Assembly: GCF_913778665.1 (NCBI RefSeq)
Contig: NZ_CAJYVQ010000011.1
Coordinates: forward strand, 434,001 to 498,000
Direction of reading: 5' to 3'
From: an uncultured Stenotrophomonas sp.
Lineage (GTDB): Bacteria > Pseudomonadota > Gammaproteobacteria > Xanthomonadales > Xanthomonadaceae
DNA length: 64,000 bases
The first letter of the stretch is position 1. Each line of letters starts with the position of its first letter. Under the pieces are notes generated by a model. That model was not told where the DNA came from. It saw only the letters and a program-made list of their open reading frames with translations, and did no database searches. The translations under genes and the position numbers were made by a program. Of this stretch, positions 62,896 through 64,000 are shown piece by piece.

Positions 62896-64000
62896 ATGCA
62901 CAGCGAACTGCCCGGCTACGCCGAACTGCACTGCCTGTCGGCCTTCAGTTTCCAGCGCGGTGCTTCGATCGCCGAAGAGCTGTTCGCGCGCGCCGCCGGC
63001 CAGGGCTATCGAGCGTTGGCGATTACCGACGAATGCTCGCTGGCCGGCATCGTGCGTGCCTGGCAGGCGGCGAAGACGCATGGCGTGGCACTGATCGTCG
63101 GCGCCGAGTTCCAGGTCGAGGACGGGCCGAAGCTGGCCCTGCTGTGCGCCGACCAGGCCGCCTATGCCGGGCTGTGCCAGTTGATCACCGCTTGCCGGCG
63201 GCGCGCGGCCAAGGGCGAGTACCGCTGCCTGCGCGAGGATCTGCTCGGCCTGCCCGACGGCCTGCTGTGCCTGTGGCTGGACCGGCAGCCGGCCGCCACC
63301 GACCTGGACCTGCTGCGCGCCGGTTTCGGCGATCGCCTGTGGCTGGCGGTGGAGCTGCATCACGAGCATGACGATGCACGCCGCCTGCAGCAGCTGCAGG
63401 CGTTCGGTGAACGCCATCGCCTGCCGCTGGTCGCCAGTGGCGATGTGCACATGCATGTACGCCGCCGCCGCGCCCTGCAGGACACACTGACCGCGATCCG
63501 CCACCGCTGCAGCGTGGCAGAGGCCGGCTGGCGCCTGTTTCCCAATGGCGAGCGCCACCTGCGCCCGCGCAGTGCACTGGCCCAGCTGTACCCAACGGAA
63601 CTGCTGGCCGAGACCCTGCGCATCGCCGAGCGCTGCCACTTCACCTTGGAGCAGCTGCAGTACACCTACCCGCGCGAGCTGGTACCGGAGGGGCATGACC
63701 CGGACAGCTGGCTGCTCGAGCTGGTCGAAGAAAAGATTCCCTGGCGTTGGCCAGAAGGCATCAAGGAGGCACAGCGCAAGCAGATCGAACATGAGCTGGC
63801 GTTGATCCGGAAGAAAAACTACGCTTCCTACTTCCTTACCGTGCATGACATCGTGCGCTTCGCCCGCAGCCAGGACATCCTCTGCCAGGGGCGTGGCTCG
63901 GCGGCCAATTCGACCGTGTGCTTTGTGCTGGGCGTGACCGAGATCGATCCTGCGCGCAGCAATCTGTTGTTTGAACGCTTCATCTCCGCCGAGCGCAATG
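62896..64000 (+). CDS. dnaE2: Error-prone DNA polymerase DnaE2 (partial, cut by window end)
   Basis: The 368 complete codons present encode the N-terminus of DnaE2: [20 protein letters not shown], with the PHP-domain pattern [16 protein letters not shown] and VGAEFQVE, then the polymerase start with [19 protein letters not shown] and [11 protein letters not shown] at the edge. A full protein is about 1050-1090 residues, so about two thirds lie outside the window. It is the C-family polymerase that inserts bases opposite lesions together with ImuA and ImuB. Confidence 0.95.
   Translation, partial: MHSELPGYAELHCLSAFSFQRGASIAEELFARAAGQGYRALAITDECSLAGIVRAWQAAKTHGVALIVGAEFQVEDGPKLALLCADQAAYAGLCQLITACRRRAAKGEYRCLREDLLGLPDGLLCLWLDRQPAATDLDLLRAGFGDRLWLAVELHHEHDDARRLQQLQAFGERHRLPLVASGDVHMHVRRRRALQDTLTAIRHRCSVAEAGWRLFPNGERHLRPRSALAQLYPTELLAETLRIAERCHFTLEQLQYTYPRELVPEGHDPDSWLLELVEEKIPWRWPEGIKEAQRKQIEHELALIRKKNYASYFLTVHDIVRFARSQDILCQGRGSAANSTVCFVLGVTEIDPARSNLLFERFISAERN

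Noticed and set aside
1..64000. CRISPR arrays, rRNA, tRNA or insertion sequences
   Set aside because: I saw no regularly spaced direct repeats, no tRNA-like cloverleaf or rRNA sequence, and no transposase-like protein; the recurring palindromes are REP/SMAG type. A tRNA could still be missed by eye.

Overview
The window is high-GC DNA of a gamma-proteobacterium of the Xanthomonadaceae, most likely Stenotrophomonas. This rests on the protein families, on a complete lldP-lldR-lldD-dld lactate operon, on an imuA-imuB-dnaE2 mutagenesis cassette with a Xanthomonas-type LexA box, and on many short palindromes starting with GTAG that look like the SMAG/REP elements of Stenotrophomonas. No rRNA, tRNA, CRISPR array or insertion sequence was recognised.

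Region 1 (about 1.2-36 kb) is a type VI secretion (T6SS) locus built as two divergent arms around a 239-bp intergenic region at 22879-23117. The leftward arm runs TPR lipoprotein, tssB, tssC, hcp, tssE, tssF, tssG, tssH(clpV), a small unknown gene, vgrG, a DUF4123 adaptor, a VasX-like pore-forming effector, and four related membrane proteins that are candidate immunity proteins. The rightward arm runs tssJ, tssK, tssL, then a 1528-residue VgrG carrying a C-terminal HEXXH metalloprotease-like segment and a HET-C-like domain, then an array of related small lipoproteins. No tssA, tssM or PAAR gene is visible in the window.

The most interesting part is 28.6-35.8 kb. The VgrG effector is followed by six intact and at least two broken lipoprotein genes of one superfamily in three subfamilies. 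In front of several of them lie short decayed copies of the 3' end of the effector gene, two of them still with the ATGA stop/start overlap seen at the live effector-immunity junction. This looks like a fossil record of repeated replacement of effector modules that left orphan immunity genes behind. Base composition drops inside the effector ORF at about 29.2 kb, which suggests the toxic tip was swapped onto a resident VgrG. The left end, with a VasX-like toxin and four tandem DUF6708-like membrane proteins in two subfamilies, may be a second immunity array of the same kind.

Region 2 (36-64 kb) is ordinary chromosome. It holds an I78-type inhibitor, the lactate operon with two LldR-type operators, an MgtC-like protein, a divergent SDR/old-yellow-enzyme pair, AraC and LysR regulators, a CocE-type hydrolase, an MFS exporter with a divergent LysR regulator, a GH3 glycosidase with an odd N-terminal domain, a sterol-desaturase-like protein, a DsbA-like protein, a periplasmic cyclase-family protein, and the SOS mutagenesis operon, whose dnaE2 runs off the right edge.
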